Shown here piece by piece: positions 1-8,022 of a DNA stretch of 64,000 nucleotides. How positions within the stretch are numbered: position 1 is the stretch's first letter; each line of letters starts with the position of its first letter. Below the pieces are notes generated by a model. That model was given only the letters and a program-made list of their open reading frames with translations. It was not told the origin of the DNA and ran no database searches. The stretch lies in the NCBI GenBank assembly GCA_963812915.1, contig CAWEXB010000009.1:186001-250000 (forward strand), given 5' to 3'. This stretch comes from JACVRW01 sp963812915 (GTDB taxonomy: Bacteria; Actinomycetota; Thermoleophilia; Solirubrobacterales; Thermoleophilaceae). A program made the position numbers and the translations under genes.

Positions 1-171
1 TTGACGACTGTATAGGGGGCCTTTGCCATGGGTGCGGGCGACCTATTGTAAGAACGCGAACTGGTCCCCCGGACGGAGGGAGACGCCTTCCGCTTCGACA
101 CCTCAGAGCTGGGGACCACCTGGACCGAGATCTGCGCGCACGGCACGGCGGTGCGAGCGAGCCGACCCTAG

Positions 172-1440
172 TCAGGCCGAGCTCCCAAGGCCCAGCCGGT
201 CGGGCCGGCTGGCGATCTCGCGCTCGTCGTGGTCGGGGAAGTTGCGGGCGAGCTGTTCGTCGAGGAGCCGCCGCTCCAGCTCCACCCGGGCGCGCTGCGA
301 CTCGTCAACGATTTCGAGCAGGTGCTCGTAGACCACCCGGAGGCGGCGCGCCACCTGTATCGAGCTCGCACCGTACTGTCGAATCTCCATCAGACCGAGA
401 CCCAGATACTGCTCCCAGGTCGGGGCGTGGAGGAGCCCCCGAGGCTCGCCCTCCGGGTCGGCGACGATCGTCGGGCCCGCTCGGCGACGGTGGAGCTCGA
501 TCAGGATCGTCTCGATGCGGTCGAGCGCCTGCACGGCCGTGGTCGGATCGTTGACGGCCGGCGACAGCGCGCGTATCGCGATGTCGACCAGCATGCGCAG
601 TCCGAAGGCGGGGTCTTGGTCGACCGTTCGCTGCCGGGCCAGCACCAAGACGCGCCGGGCCAAGGTTCCGTCAGGTTGACGCTCCGCGCCGTGGAGGCGC
701 AGCGCGAGGGCTCCCGGTGCGATGTAGTGACCCACCATCGGCACGACTTCGACGAAAGCGCTGCTACGACGAGCGAGGCGGACGAGGGCCGCTCGATCGA
801 CAGCCGCCAGCACGCCCGGCGGGCCGGGATGTGGCAGCTCGACGACGAGCTCGCCTTCCGACGCCGCAGGCGGCAGCTCGCCCGTCCCGGCGCCGATTGG
901 ATGCACGTCTCGGATCACGTGGTGAGTGCGTCGGAGGATCGTGCGGAAGATGCCCCCGATCTGCGTACTGTCGAGCGCGCGCTGTACGAGTGCAACGAAG
1001 CTCGCGAAGGTCACGAATGAGAGCAGCAACGCCACGCCCACGGTGAACGGCGCTACCTCCGTCCCCAGCCTGTCGGCCTGACGGCCGATCGCGGCCAGCG
1101 CGAACAGCGCATAGCTCGCCGTCGCCGTCGGGAGCGCGATGGCGGCGATGACCACGGGGTCGCGGCGCAGCCGTGCGGCGAGCCGGGGCGAGTACGAAGT
1201 GGTCTCGAGCTGAGCGGTCACCAGGACCGCGGAGAAGACGATGCCGGTGAAGGTGATCATGCCGGCCGCCAGCGCGCCGAGGAGCTGCTCTACCGACGCG
1301 AGGCCGATCGGCAGGGTGGGCCGGTCGCTCAGGCTCTCGTCGAGGAAGGGGAGCGAGATCCCGAGGGCGATGGCGACCAGATTCGCCGCGAGCACCGGGA
1401 ACCACATCGCCGAGGCGAGCCAGACACGGAAGCGGACCAT
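172..1440 (-). CDS. DUF2254 family integral membrane protein
   Basis: Predicted inner-membrane protein of about 422 aa with four hydrophobic segments in the first 155 residues (about 13-32, 52-74, 95-118 and 130-152). A soluble C-terminal half follows. The motif HYIAPGALALRL and the stretch DIAIRALSPAVNDPTTAVQA are typical of DUF2254, whose function is unknown. I chose the ATG at 1440 because GAGGTG lies about 10 bases upstream and because it leaves a 107-bp divergent promoter region; in-frame ATG (1530) and TTG (1548) starts would overlap the neighbouring start. It is transcribed divergently from the antiporter gene. Confidence 0.8.
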   Translation of the reverse strand: MVRFRVWLASAMWFPVLAANLVAIALGISLPFLDESLSDRPTLPIGLASVEQLLGALAAGMITFTGIVFSAVLVTAQLETTSYSPRLAARLRRDPVVIAAIALPTATASYALFALAAIGRQADRLGTEVAPFTVGVALLLSFVTFASFVALVQRALDSTQIGGIFRTILRRTHHVIRDVHPIGAGTGELPPAASEGELVVELPHPGPPGVLAAVDRAALVRLARRSSAFVEVVPMVGHYIAPGALALRLHGAERQPDGTLARRVLVLARQRTVDQDPAFGLRMLVDIAIRALSPAVNDPTTAVQALDRIETILIELHRRRAGPTIVADPEGEPRGLLHAPTWEQYLGLGLMEIRQYGASSIQVARRLRVVYEHLLEIVDESQRARVELERRLLDEQLARNFPDHDEREIASRPDRLGLGSSA

Positions 1441-1547
1441 GCGCCCGCGGCGCACCTCGGGACGCACGATCTGCAGTGGCGCCGCACCGCGCACGACGGC
1501 ATCGTCTCCGATGCGCCCGACGGAGCCCATAGGCTGGTGCGGCCGCA

Positions 1548-2747
1548 ATGTTCACGGTCGACACCGAGTCCTTCCTGGTCATCGTGACGGTGGCGGCGCT
1601 CGCCGCCTTCCTGGCCGCGCTCGTGGGCAGTCGCCTGGTCGTACCGGTGGTGGTGATCGAGATCGTGGCCGGGATCGTGGTCGGACCGGAGGTGCTCGAC
1701 CTCGCCGAGTCCGACGAGTTCATCGACTTCTTCTCGAATCTCGGACTCGGAATGCTGTTCTTCTTCGCCGGATACGAGATCGACTTCGAGCGAATCCGCG
1801 GCGCACCGCTCAGGCTCGGGGTGTTGGGCTGGTTCATGTCGCTCGCCCTCGCATACGCGCTCGGCGGCATGCTGGAGCTGAGCGGGCTCGTGCTGTCGCT
1901 GCTCTTCACCGGATCGGCGATGGCGACGACGGCGATCGGCACGCTCATCCCGATCCTGACCGACGCCGGCGAGCTGCGCACGCGCTTCGGCACCTACCTT
2001 CTCGGCGCCGGCGCGGTCGGCGAGTTCGGCCCGATCCTCCTCATCACCCTCGTCTTCTCCACGAAGAGCGCGGCCGCGAACGCCGCGATTCTGCTCGCCT
2101 TCATCATCCTCGCGGTCGGCACCGCGTTCGCTGCGGTAGGCGGCGCGGGTCGAGGATGGCCGCTGATCGAGCGCACGCTCGAGACGAGCGGTCAGCTGGC
2201 GATCCGTATCGCCGTGGTGCTGGTGTTCGCGCTCGGCGCGCTTGCGTCGACACTCGGGCTCGACCTGCTGTTGGGCGGCTTCGTCGCCGGAGTGATCGTC
2301 CGACTCGCGCTCAAGGGGCACGAGGTGCGCGTCTTCGAGTCGAAGCTGACCGCGGTCGGGTACGGCTTCTTCATCCCCTTCTTCTTCATCACCAGCGGCC
2401 TCGAGTTCGATCTCAGCGCCCTGACCGACGACCCCATCCGGCTGCTCGAGCTGCCGCTGTTCCTGGCCCTCTTCCTCGTCGTGCGCGGGGTGCCGGCTCT
2501 GGTTCTCTACCGTCGCGAGCTCGACCACACCGACCGGCTCGCCCTGGCCGTGTTCTCGTCCACACAGCTGCCGCTGGTGGTCGCGATCACGACGATCGCC
2601 ATCGAGGAGGGCCACATGCGCGCCGCCACCGCCGCCTCGCTGGTCGGCGCCGCGATCCTTTCCACGATGATCTTCCCCCTCCTCGGCCTGCGTCTGCGCG
2701 GCGACCGGGCGCGCGCGGCGCCCGAGCCCAGCCCCGCCACGGGGTAG
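1548..2747 (+). CDS. Kef-type (CPA2) cation/proton antiporter
   Basis: Membrane antiporter of 399 aa built almost entirely of hydrophobic helices, with the CPA2 look of KefB-type exchangers (for example GLGMLFFFAGYEID in the fourth helix region and LDLLLGGFVAGVIVRLALKG). It likely exchanges K+ or Na+ for H+ across the cytoplasmic membrane. It ends shortly after the last helix and has no TrkA-N/RCK regulatory domain, so it is the short membrane-only form. The thioesterase gene follows after 15 bp and may be co-transcribed. The substrate ion cannot be read from the sequence. Confidence 0.85.
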   Translation: MFTVDTESFLVIVTVAALAAFLAALVGSRLVVPVVVIEIVAGIVVGPEVLDLAESDEFIDFFSNLGLGMLFFFAGYEIDFERIRGAPLRLGVLGWFMSLALAYALGGMLELSGLVLSLLFTGSAMATTAIGTLIPILTDAGELRTRFGTYLLGAGAVGEFGPILLITLVFSTKSAAANAAILLAFIILAVGTAFAAVGGAGRGWPLIERTLETSGQLAIRIAVVLVFALGALASTLGLDLLLGGFVAGVIVRLALKGHEVRVFESKLTAVGYGFFIPFFFITSGLEFDLSALTDDPIRLLELPLFLALFLVVRGVPALVLYRRELDHTDRLALAVFSSTQLPLVVAITTIAIEEGHMRAATAASLVGAAILSTMIFPLLGLRLRGDRARAAPEPSPATG

Positions 2748-2762
2748 GGCGGTGAGCCGACC

Positions 2763-3173
2763 ATGACCCCGCCGACGCTCGACACCGAACAGCTCCACGG
2801 GCTCGTCCCGCTCTCCGCCACGCTCGGCATCCGCTTGGCCGAAGCGAGGTCCGACGCCGTTCGGGTGGAACTGGATTGGCGCGCGGAGCTCTGCACTGCC
2901 GGCGGCGTTCTGCACGGGGGAGCGCTGATGAGCCTCGCCGACACCGCCGGTGCGGTGTGCGCGTTCCTCAACCTGCCCGCCGATGCCGAGGGCACCACGA
3001 CGATCGAGTCGAAGACCAACCTGCTCGCGCCCGTCCGCGGCGGGACCGTCACTGCGACGGCGACGCCGCTGCACGTCGGGAGCAGCCTGATCGTCGTGGA
3101 GGCCGAGCTGCGTCGCGACGACGAGCGGCTCGTGGCAAAGACCATCCAGACGCAGGCCGTGTTGCGATCGTGA
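2763..3173 (+). CDS. PaaI-family hotdog thioesterase
   Basis: Small hotdog-fold protein of 136 aa, the usual size of PaaI/YigI-type acyl-CoA thioesterases. The family signature GGVLHGGALMSLADTAGA sits near residues 45-62; its His-Gly-Gly start and the Asp of LADT are the expected active-site region. It probably hydrolyses an aromatic or medium-chain acyl-CoA thioester in the cytoplasm; the substrate is unknown. It lies 15 bp after the antiporter and stops three bases before the convergent winged-helix gene. Confidence 0.85.
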   Translation: MTPPTLDTEQLHGLVPLSATLGIRLAEARSDAVRVELDWRAELCTAGGVLHGGALMSLADTAGAVCAFLNLPADAEGTTTIESKTNLLAPVRGGTVTATATPLHVGSSLIVVEAELRRDDERLVAKTIQTQAVLRS

Positions 3174-3176
3174 CCG

Positions 3177-4304
3177 TCAGGGGCTCGGAACGAACTCCAT
3201 CCGATGTTCGGGGATGTCGGGCGAGATGAACGCGAGCAGGCGCGTGCCCTCCGCGGCGATCTCGTCCACGACATCGGGGCCGTCGCTCGGCTGTCGCGCG
3301 AACCGGTCGATCGTGAGCGTGGCGACCCCGTCATCCTCGGTGACCCTCCAGTTCGCGCGGTAGAAGCCGTCGACGAGGAGCGTGCCGATCGCCCTGCCCC
3401 GAGGGAACGGCGGCCCCGGTCCCAGTCCATTGAACATCCGTGACCGGTCGGCGTGCGAGAGGACCAGGTTGTCGTACTCGGGGAGGAACCTGGGCGGAGC
3501 GCGGGTGTCGGGATCGGGCAGCGGAGCATCCGGCACGTCGAGGAGCTCCCTGCCGTTTTCGCCGTGGAAGGTGCGCAGCCGCGGGCGGAGTCGCTCGACC
3601 ACCGCCCGCAGCCCGGTCAGCCCGGACCAAGTTCGCATGTCCGCGACGGTCGCCGGGCCGAACGCGCCCAGGTAGCGGAGGGCGATCGAGTCGGTGGATG
3701 CGTTCGGGTCCAGCTCAGCTTGCAGCCAGGTCTCGGCCGGCGCCCAGGTGGCCTGCCCGCTCGCGCCCCAGAGCCCGCGGGGCGGAACCTGCACGAGCGG
3801 GGTGTTGAAGGTGACCGCGTGGGCCAGCGCCTTGGGATCGGCGTCCGGCCAGCGCGGGGCGAGCAAGGCGCCGAGCTCGGCGCGGGTCCGCGGCCGGTCG
3901 GCGAGCAGCGCGAGGCCGGCGTCGGCGACCTCCCGAACGTCCGCGCCGGCGAGCCCCTTGGCCCAGGGGCTCGTAAAGGTTCGAGCGAGCACGGGCTGGG
4001 TGATCGGATGGAGCGCGAGGCAGTCGCGGGCGGAGACGAGGTGAATCGTCGCCCGCATGAGCTGCGCCCGGACCGCTCGGCGTTCGGCGATCAGTCCGCT
4101 GAGCTCCTGGGGATCGAAGTCGTCGAGCCGCGACCAGAGCGCCACGTACGGGTCTCCCGGCTCCTGGGCCTGCATGCCCACGAGCCGCTCGATCATGTCG
4201 ATCGCGGGGGCATCGGACCGCGCCAGAAGCCCTTGCCGCTGCAGCAGTGCGCGGTTCAGCGCGCGCTGGGGGAGGACGCGGGCGGCGGGCACCCGCATGC
4301 TCAT
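3177..4304 (-). CDS. Winged-helix DNA-binding domain protein (HTH_42 / AlkZ-like)
   Basis: Cytoplasmic protein of 375 aa resembling the HTH_42 (PF06224) family: the N-terminal RALNRALLQRQGLL and RLVGMQAQEPGDPYVALWSR, then a central block around RATIHLVSARDCLALHP and a C-terminal DGFYRANWRV. The family includes the AlkZ/YcaQ DNA glycosylases that unhook interstrand crosslinks, but many members are uncharacterised and I see nothing that proves glycosylase activity here. Its start overlaps the nadK stop by four bases (ATGA), so the two are translationally coupled. Confidence 0.75.
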   Translation of the reverse strand: MSMRVPAARVLPQRALNRALLQRQGLLARSDAPAIDMIERLVGMQAQEPGDPYVALWSRLDDFDPQELSGLIAERRAVRAQLMRATIHLVSARDCLALHPITQPVLARTFTSPWAKGLAGADVREVADAGLALLADRPRTRAELGALLAPRWPDADPKALAHAVTFNTPLVQVPPRGLWGASGQATWAPAETWLQAELDPNASTDSIALRYLGAFGPATVADMRTWSGLTGLRAVVERLRPRLRTFHGENGRELLDVPDAPLPDPDTRAPPRFLPEYDNLVLSHADRSRMFNGLGPGPPFPRGRAIGTLLVDGFYRANWRVTEDDGVATLTIDRFARQPSDGPDVVDEIAAEGTRLLAFISPDIPEHRMEFVPSP

Positions 4305-5182
4305 TCCGGTGTAGGGCCGGCCGACGCGGCGCGCGCGTCTCGAACCAGGACTCTGGGAGCGTCGACCACGAGGCCGCGCCGCCGAAGCCCGGTGAGCCTC
4401 GGCTCCTGGTCGCCGAGCGTGACCATCGTGGCGTACTCTCGACGCATCCTCACGGTCACCTCGGCCGCCGCCGCCCCCATCGTCTGACCATCGACCTCGA
4501 GGCGGGCTCCTCCGTAGCCGGCCTCGACCGACAAAGCCAGGCGGCTATCCGGTCCGACCACGAGCGGCGGGGCGTTACCGGCGTGATGGGCGAGCTGGGT
4601 GACCACCATTCCCTGCGCCCCCGACGCCAGGATCGGCCCTCCGGCGGCCATGCTGTACGCGCTGGACCCAAGCGGGGTGGCAACCACGAGCCCGTCTCCG
4701 GCGGTTCGCGCATACAGCTCGCCGTCGACCTTGATCGCCGTGAGCACCTGGCCGGTTCCCTCCCGAATGACCGCGAAATCGTTGATGGCAACCCGCACCT
4801 CGCCGGTCCGGGCCGTGATCTCAAGCCCGGGGAGTGCACGCGGGGTCCAGTTGCCGGCCGCCACATGCTCGAGCGCCGTCGGGAGGTCGTCGACGTGTAC
4901 CGAGGTGAGGACTCCGATGCTGCCGGCGGCGACCCCCAGCACCGGGCGGGACGCAGGCGCCGCGGCGTGCAGGGCCGCGAGGGTGGTCCCGTCGCCGCCG
5001 ACGGCGAGCAACAGGTCACAGGAGGCGGCGTCGACGGGGTCGCCGACTCGCCGCGCCTGCCCGGGAATCGGCACCTGGCCGACGGCGACGCCGTGCGCCG
5101 CCGCCCACCCGCGAATCTCCTGGAGCGCGTCGTCGATCTCCCGGTATGGATGGAGCACGAGTCCGAGCTGGGTTGGTGCCAT
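4301..5182 (-). CDS. nadK: NAD kinase
   Basis: Phosphorylates NAD+ to NADP+ with ATP or polyphosphate in the cytoplasm. The 293-aa protein has the GGDGT nucleotide-binding motif at residues 62-66, a later NDFAV segment equivalent to the conserved NE/ND motif, and the glycine-rich TPLGSSAYSMAAGGP loop of the family. Length is normal. It follows the acetyltransferase gene after six bases and overlaps the winged-helix gene, so these three minus-strand genes probably form an operon. Confidence 0.92.
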   Translation of the reverse strand: MAPTQLGLVLHPYREIDDALQEIRGWAAAHGVAVGQVPIPGQARRVGDPVDAASCDLLLAVGGDGTTLAALHAAAPASRPVLGVAAGSIGVLTSVHVDDLPTALEHVAAGNWTPRALPGLEITARTGEVRVAINDFAVIREGTGQVLTAIKVDGELYARTAGDGLVVATPLGSSAYSMAAGGPILASGAQGMVVTQLAHHAGNAPPLVVGPDSRLALSVEAGYGGARLEVDGQTMGAAAAEVTVRMRREYATMVTLGDQEPRLTGLRRRGLVVDAPRVLVRDARAASAGPTPE

Positions 5183-5188
5183 AGAGGC

Positions 5189-5692
5189 TCATACGCTCCC
5201 CCACGCGCGCGGGTACAGCACCGTGCCTCGAAGCCGCTCGTCGTAAGCGGGCAGCGGAAGGGCCATCCAGGCCTCGTCGGGCGCGTCGTAAGGCGTCTCG
5301 ATGCCGTACGTTCGGGCAGGTCGAAAGCCGAAGCGAGGGTAGTAGTCCGGGTGGCCGAGCACCACGACGAGCGGGTACTCGGTCCGCTGCGCACGCACGA
5401 GGCCGTGCCGCACCAGGCTGGTGCCGACACCGGATCGTTGGCGGCCGGGTAGGACGGCCATCGGTCCGAGGGAGAGCAGCTCGGGCCCTGTGTCGAGCCG
5501 CACGAGGCTGAACAAGATGTGACCCACGATCCCGGCTCCATCCTCGGCGACCAGTGAGAAGCTCGGCAGCCAGGCCTCGGAATCGCGAAGAGCCTCCACG
5601 AGGTCGGCCTCGGTCCGCTCGCCGAACGCGAGCTCGTTCACGCGGCGGACGGCGTCCCGGTCGCCGGGCCTCTCTGGGCGGACGACGATCAT
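5189..5692 (-). CDS. GNAT-family N-acetyltransferase
   Basis: GNAT acetyltransferase of 167 aa. It starts with IVVRPERPGDRDAVRRVN, and the acetyl-CoA loop follows the pattern R/Q-x-x-G-x-G/A in LPGRQRSGVGTSLVRHGL. The C-terminal YPRFGFRPA is typical of the YhbS-like subgroup. The acceptor (protein N-terminus, amine or small molecule) cannot be inferred. It is the first gene of the nadK operon and is divergent from the six-helix membrane protein. Confidence 0.88.
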   Translation of the reverse strand: MIVVRPERPGDRDAVRRVNELAFGERTEADLVEALRDSEAWLPSFSLVAEDGAGIVGHILFSLVRLDTGPELLSLGPMAVLPGRQRSGVGTSLVRHGLVRAQRTEYPLVVVLGHPDYYPRFGFRPARTYGIETPYDAPDEAWMALPLPAYDERLRGTVLYPRAWGSV

Positions 5693-5813
5693 TTCTCTCG
5701 GCCGTTGGTCAACTCCAAGGAATCACGAGACCAATAACTCGTGCGTGTCAAAGAGAGGTACGATCCCGACAGCTTCTTCCGCTTCCAGCACTGGCCGTGA
5801 GGGCGGACACCCG

Positions 5814-6725
5814 GTGGTGACCATCACAGCATCTTTCATCTCTGACCTCTGGAACGACCAGCTGGTCGAACACGGCCGGCAGTACCACTTCCTCGTGTTG
5901 GTCGGATTCCTCGGCTCGTTCGGTTTCATCAGGCTCTCCACCCGGCTGATGCGAAGCCCGAAGGTGCCCTGGTGGCCGGGGAGCGTCGTCAGCGAGGGGG
6001 GCCTGCACGTGCACCACCACGTGTTCGGGATCGTGACGATGATGATCGCGGGGGTCGTCAGCTTCGCGCTCTCCGACGTCGGGTTCTGGTACGACGTCAG
6101 CGCGTTGGCCTTCGGGATCGGCATTGGCCTGACGATCGACGAGTTTGCGCTTTGGCTCCACCTCGACGACGTCTACTGGTCGGAGGCGGGCCGCAGCTCG
6201 ATCGACGCCACCTTGATCGCCGTCGGGTTCATGGGCCTGATCTTGCTGGGGGCCGCTCCGTACGACGTCAGCGTCGAAGGCGTCGTCGGGGTCATCGCCG
6301 CGGTGGCGGTGTTCGTCCTTTGGGGTGCCCTGGTGCTGGTGTGCTTGGCGAAGCAGCGCTTCTTCCACGGGCTGGCCGGGGTTGTCGTCTCCCCGTTTGC
6401 GATCTACGGCGCGGTCAGGCTGGGCAAGCCCGGGTCGGCCTGGGCGCGTCGCTTCTACGGGGCGCGCCGGCCGGACAAGCAGGCCAAGGCCGAGCAGCGC
6501 TTCCGGCCCGACCGCCGCACCGAACGGCTCAAGAAGGCGGTGCGCGATGCCGTCGGCGGCACGCCGACCGAGGAGTACGAAGCCAAGGTCGGAGCCGGAT
6601 CGCCGCCCCGATCGGACGTAGGCCCGATCAACGAGATCCGAATCTGCCCGCACACGACGCCGAGCCCAACCACGTGTGCGGGTTGCCCGCCCAGCACCAG
6701 CCGAGCTTTGGACGGCCGCGGCTGA
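5814..6725 (+). CDS. Six-helix membrane protein with His-rich motif, unknown function
   Basis: I do not recognise a named family. About 303 aa from the GTG at 5814 (GAGGGCGG lies 7 bases upstream; an in-frame start exists at 5745). Six hydrophobic segments are visible, and between the first two is a striking GGLHVHHHVFGI, followed by TIDEFALWLHLDD in the third; these His and acidic residues could bind metal, which is inference. The C-terminal third is basic and soluble. Its last 98 bases overlap the end of the convergent DUF5701 gene, so the true stop may be earlier and a base error is possible near 6600. Confidence 0.6.
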   Translation: MVTITASFISDLWNDQLVEHGRQYHFLVLVGFLGSFGFIRLSTRLMRSPKVPWWPGSVVSEGGLHVHHHVFGIVTMMIAGVVSFALSDVGFWYDVSALAFGIGIGLTIDEFALWLHLDDVYWSEAGRSSIDATLIAVGFMGLILLGAAPYDVSVEGVVGVIAAVAVFVLWGALVLVCLAKQRFFHGLAGVVVSPFAIYGAVRLGKPGSAWARRFYGARRPDKQAKAEQRFRPDRRTERLKKAVRDAVGGTPTEEYEAKVGAGSPPRSDVGPINEIRICPHTTPSPTTCAGCPPSTSRALDGRG

Positions 6726-7299
6726 TCCACATGGCGGTCACTCTGCGGTCGCCGCAGCGGGAGCCGAGCAGCGAGAAGCCGGCGTTCCTCGCCACCGCCT
6801 CCGGATAGTGAGTCAAGAGCGCGATGCCCTCATCGATCGTGAGGGGCGAGCGCTGTCGCCCGGTGATGATCTCCAAGCCGGCGTCGGGCGTCACGTTCCG
6901 GGTGTCTGCCCCCGTGTCGACGTCGGCGATCAGGTATGCCAGGCCCCCCGGCAGGGTCACGCCGTCGATCGGCTCGAAGCCGTCGAGGTCGTCGGCGTCC
7001 AGGACTGAGACCGCGGTCTCGTCGCGACGTTCCACGAGGCCGATCGTCTCGGCCCGAGGAGCGAGGTCGCTCTTGACGACGATGACGAACGGGATTGCCT
7101 CGCTCTCCCCACCCGCCGAGCTTTGAAGCTCGGTGACGTGCCCCAGGAGCGGGTAGACGTGAGCCAGAAACTCGGTCGACGTCAGGCCGGCCACTCTCGG
7201 ATATCCCTTCGCGAGCAGGTTGTAGATCTGGCGCCCGAACTCCGCCCGAGTGTTGAAGGCGAGCTCGTCCTCGCTTTTGAGCGGCCCGTATCCCACCAT
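6628..7299 (-). CDS. DUF5701 family protein
   Basis: Cytoplasmic protein of 223 aa with the closing block KLGWCWAGNPHTWLGSASC, which I associate with the uncharacterised actinobacterial family DUF5701. Internal features are EAIPFVIVVKSDLAPRAE and ADVDTGADTRNVTPD. The ATG at 7299 overlaps the stop of the upstream small gene (TGATG), which fixes the start and implies coupled translation. The 3' end overlaps the convergent membrane protein gene by about 98 bp. Confidence 0.7.
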   Translation of the reverse strand: MVGYGPLKSEDELAFNTRAEFGRQIYNLLAKGYPRVAGLTSTEFLAHVYPLLGHVTELQSSAGGESEAIPFVIVVKSDLAPRAETIGLVERRDETAVSVLDADDLDGFEPIDGVTLPGGLAYLIADVDTGADTRNVTPDAGLEIITGRQRSPLTIDEGIALLTHYPEAVARNAGFSLLGSRCGDRRVTAMWISRGRPKLGWCWAGNPHTWLGSASCAGRFGSR

Positions 7300-7610
7300 C
7301 AGCCGGTCTGAGGTCCGAACATCTCGGCCCGCAGCGTGGCGATCTCGGTGACGGCGGACCACGTATAGAGCTCCCGACAGACCTCGAGCTCCTCGTCGAT
7401 GTCGGCCAGATAGAGGGCGGACTCGGCGACACCGGTGTCCACTGCGAGTGCACGCTCCGCCTGGAGCTTGATCAGGTGACTCCGCACCTCGGGCGCCGTC
7501 ACGTCCAGCTCTTCGATGTGCTTGCGGAACAACATCGGCGAAGGATCGCCAGAGAAAGCCAGCGCCAAAATGGGGCTAGCCAGCCTCTCGGGGTTCGGAT
7601 CTCTGCCCAT
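7299..7610 (-). CDS. Small hypothetical protein upstream of the DUF5701 gene
   Basis: Unrecognised protein of 103 aa, rich in Glu, Leu and Ala and predicted to be helical (SHLIKLQAERALAVDTGVAES, IDEELEVCRELYTW). It ends in a TGATG overlap with the DUF5701 gene, so the two are almost certainly co-translated and may act together. The ATG at 7610 was chosen over an upstream in-frame start at 7688 because the latter would run into the divergent response-regulator gene. No membrane segment or known motif is seen. Confidence 0.55.
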   Translation of the reverse strand: MGRDPNPERLASPILALAFSGDPSPMLFRKHIEELDVTAPEVRSHLIKLQAERALAVDTGVAESALYLADIDEELEVCRELYTWSAVTEIATLRAEMFGPQTG

Positions 7611-7662
7611 CGGAGTGCGGCCAGCCGTACCGTCCCGGCGCGACCGAGGAGCGAGAATTGCG

Positions 7663-8022
7663 GTGCCAGTGGGAGAGAGTGTCCTCATCGTCGACGATCA
7701 CGCCGGCTTCCGGGCGCATGCCCGCCGGCTGCTCGAGTGGGAGGGCTACCGCGTGGTCGGGGAGGCCGCCGACGGCGCCTCGGCGCTCGAAGCCGCGCGT
7801 GAGCTCCGGCCGGAGCTTGCCCTCGTCGACGTGCACCTCCCGGATGCCAACGGCTTCGAGCTGACATCGTGGCTGGGGGCTCTCCCGGATCCGCCGACGG
7901 TGGTGCTGACCTCGAGCCGCGACGGCGCCGGACTCGAGTCCTGCGTATCCGCGTGCGGGGCGCGCGGGTTCGTGCCGAAGTCAGAGCTCTCACGTCGCGC
8001 CGTCGAGGAGCTGTTGCGATGA
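7663..8022 (+). CDS. Stand-alone receiver-domain response regulator
   Basis: Single CheY-like receiver domain of 119 aa with no output domain. The acidic pair is in VLIVDDH, the phospho-acceptor Asp is in LALVDVHLPD, the conserved Thr/Ser is in VLTSS and the Lys in FVPKSEL. The GTG at 7663 follows GAGGAGCGAG. The gene overlaps the histidine kinase start by four bases (ATGA), so kinase and receiver are made together. NarL-type kinases usually pair with receivers carrying a LuxR-type helix-turn-helix; here the output must be protein-protein or through a phosphorelay. Confidence 0.85.
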   Translation: MPVGESVLIVDDHAGFRAHARRLLEWEGYRVVGEAADGASALEAARELRPELALVDVHLPDANGFELTSWLGALPDPPTVVLTSSRDGAGLESCVSACGARGFVPKSELSRRAVEELLR

